Assembly: GCF_001815905.1 (NCBI RefSeq)
Contig: NZ_KV823235.1
Location: 110,835 to 174,834, forward strand
Reading direction: 5' to 3'
Length of the DNA: 64,000 nucleotides
Origin: Brevibacterium sp. HMSC07C04
Lineage (GTDB): Bacteria; Actinomycetota; Actinomycetes; Actinomycetales; Brevibacteriaceae
The notes beneath the pieces were generated by a model. It saw nothing but the letters and a program-made list of their open reading frames with translations. It did not search any database and was not told where the DNA came from. Each line of letters opens with the position of its first letter. The first letter of the stretch is position 1. Shown here one piece after another: positions 63,852 to 64,000 of the stretch. The translations under genes and the position numbers were made by a program.

Positions 63852-64000
63852 TCAGTCATCCAGCCAAACGTTCGCGAAAACTGCACGCGACACCTCGGGT
63901 GCCGGTGGGTGGAAGATCCCCGCGGCAGCGTCCCGGTACAGCCGCGAAGCTTCCGCAGCATTCCCAAAGCCCGCTCCCCCAGCACAGTGCAGTGCCGCCT
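63852..64000 (-). CDS. Acyl-CoA dehydrogenase-like protein, C-terminal end only
   Basis: The frame is open at the right edge and reads ALHCAGGAGFGNAAEASRLY, then RDAAAGIFHPPAPEVSRAVF, ending with TGA at 63852-63854. GGAGF and RLYRDA followed by a Gly-Ile-hydrophobic stretch are the last-helix pattern of acyl-CoA dehydrogenases. The N-terminal part is outside the window. The gap 63637-63851 shows nothing else. Confidence 0.6.
   Translation of the reverse strand, partial: AALHCAGGAGFGNAAEASRLYRDAAAGIFHPPAPEVSRAVFANVWLDD

Overview
The window comes from an actinomycete, most likely a member of the Micrococcales. The evidence is gene order and composition. The block ppa / dacB / zinc metalloprotease / tilS / hpt / ftsH / folE / folP / folB-folK fusion / DUF3180 / two PH-domain proteins / DUF2520 is a core actinobacterial neighbourhood. 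By eye the core genes are GC-rich, while the stretch from about 19.2 to 31.0 kb is visibly poorer in GC. No species is claimed.

Layout. (1) 1-4.7 kb: a leftward operon for a glycerophosphodiesterase and a complete binding-protein ABC importer, whose ATPase runs off the left edge. (2) 4.9-17.4 kb: the leftward core block for folate synthesis, cell wall, proteolysis, purine salvage and tRNA modification, then ppa and a VOC gene rightward. (3) 19.1-30.8 kb: a leftward RiPP (ribosomally made, modified peptide) island with three small precursor genes, a PqqD-like/M50 protein, a split LanB dehydratase, a YcaO cyclodehydratase, a zinc-binding partner protein, a partner/SagB-oxidase fusion and an ABC exporter. 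The gene set matches goadsporin-type azole plus dehydroalanine peptides. The YcaO gene is split by a run of eight G. A remnant of a CPBP protease gene lies on one side of the island and an intact CPBP gene on the other. (4) 31-49.7 kb: a large RND efflux pump with unusual insertions, mntH with a DtxR-family regulator, an MFS pump, nitroreductase, msrA, def, a CitE-like and a MaoC-like enzyme, cardiolipin synthase, lactate permease, and a kinase/aminotransferase-III pair. (5) 49.7-62.3 kb: a complete type I-E CRISPR-Cas locus (cas3, cas8e, cse2, cas7e, cas5e, cas6e, cas1, cas2) and an array of 41 repeats and 40 spacers, followed by a VbhA-like antitoxin gene and a lone degenerate repeat. (6) 62.3-64 kb: an LPXTG thioester-domain surface protein and the end of an acyl-CoA-dehydrogenase-like gene.

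The most striking observation is between the aminotransferase and cas3. A degenerate repeat-spacer-repeat unit (49862-49955) is followed at once by an intrinsic terminator. Its 20-nt spacer starts directly after a preserved crRNA 5' handle, and its first 12 nt match the cas3 promoter region (50051-50070) except at position 6, the base that type I-E Cascade flips out. The match is preceded by AAC, the same PAM implied by the array itself. This looks like a small guide RNA that lets Cascade repress its own operon, as in the CreR/CreTA class of repeat-like RNAs.

The second point of interest is the RiPP island, with three divergent precursors (one only 58 aa), an uncommon fused oxidase and a possible phase-variable switch in YcaO.
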